From: Baffinella frigidus
Lineage: Eukaryota; Cryptophyceae; Cryptomonadales; Baffinellaceae
Direction: 5' to 3'
Assembly (NCBI GenBank): GCA_026770585.1
Contig: MU646904.1
Location: forward strand, 85,642-104,477
Length of the DNA: 18,836 nucleotides
Shown: positions 18,688 through 18,836 of the stretch, one piece after another
Position numbering within the stretch: the stretch's first letter is position 1
How the letters are laid out: each line of letters begins with the position of its first letter
Notes under the pieces: model-generated
Databases searched by the model: none
The model's input: the letters and a program-made list of their open reading frames with translations, nothing else
Told to the model about the DNA's origin: nothing
Made by a program: the position numbers and the translations under genes

Positions 18688-18692
18688 CTGCA

Positions 18693-18836
18693 GGGTTTTG
18701 GGTTTGGGGTTTGGTGGTTTGGGGTTTGGGGTTTGGGGTTTGGGGTTTGGGGTTTGGGGTTTGGGGTTTGGGGTTTGGGGTTTGGGGTTTGGGGTTTGGG
18801 GTTTGGGGTTTGGGGTTTGGGGTTTGGGGTTTGGGG
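18693..18836 (+). repeat. TTTGGGG array reaching the window edge
   Basis: From 18718 there are 17 perfect TTTGGGG units to the last base, preceded by degenerate ones. The transcript-strand end CCAAAACCCTGCAG is the exon 1 acceptor, so I read it as intronic. Confidence 0.95.

Larger units (their letters stand above)
17053..18040. repeat. Long inverted arms inside intron 2
   Basis: 17045-17155 and 17926-18040 are reverse complements over about 110 bp with scattered mismatches, each with three TGCTATCTTA-type units. They would fold about 770 nt into a loop within intron 2. Confidence 0.85.

Noticed and set aside
18693-18836. True chromosome end (telomere)
   Set aside because: The G-rich strand does run toward the window edge, but the array abuts a helicase acceptor whose 5' exons must lie further right, and similar arrays occur inside other introns. 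The window edge alone cannot settle this.

Overview
The window is eukaryotic nuclear DNA from what looks like a protist or microalga. Coding density is very low, exons are short and start after CAG, and introns are packed with 7-bp telomere-type satellites (TTTAGGG, TTTCGGG, TTTGGGG, TTTATGG), microsatellites and hairpin-forming elements. The species cannot be named. A TTTAGGG-type heptamer is common in plants, several algal groups and alveolates, and a GC donor with AG|G acceptors would suit a dinoflagellate or a relative, but this is only suggestive.

I read the whole window as the middle and 3' part of ONE gene on the minus strand (about 18687 down to 318, open at both ends). It encodes a DExH-box RNA helicase most like the TDRD9/Spindle-E type. 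By hand I chained 23 exons. The first 15 or so follow the family order: motif IV region, motif V (STNIAESSITIPD), motif VI (QRTGRAGR), winged helix, helical-bundle/HA2 domain (CLPEAVVIAAALSLQ, then LWAMP), OB-like region (LRVILASAF), and a less conserved C-terminal part. Every donor/acceptor phase matches its partner. The total is 2004 nt (668 codons) without a stop. Motifs I and II (GKT, DExH) would lie beyond the right edge; the C-terminus and stop lie beyond the left edge.

Layout, in gene order (high to low coordinates): exons 1-3 helicase C-terminal core (18687-16604); exons 4-7 winged helix and HA2 (15851-12450); exons 8-10 end of HA2 (10830-9920); exons 11-13 OB-like region (8721-8174); exons 14-23 C-terminal region (7525-318). 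No other gene, tRNA, rRNA or CRISPR array was seen on either strand.

The striking feature is intron architecture. Nearly every exon is surrounded by partial, decayed copies of itself, with a clear polarity. Copies of the exon 5' part, carrying their own CAG acceptor, lie in the preceding intron. Copies of the exon 3' part, often with their own donor, lie in the following intron. Between them sit hairpin elements, heptamer arrays placed next to 3' splice sites, and tandem units of about 200-350 bp. One intronic copy (12652-12681) joins the end of exon 6 directly to the start of exon 7 with no intron. The gene looks like a place where introns arise and grow by junction-spanning duplication and insertion of hairpin elements.
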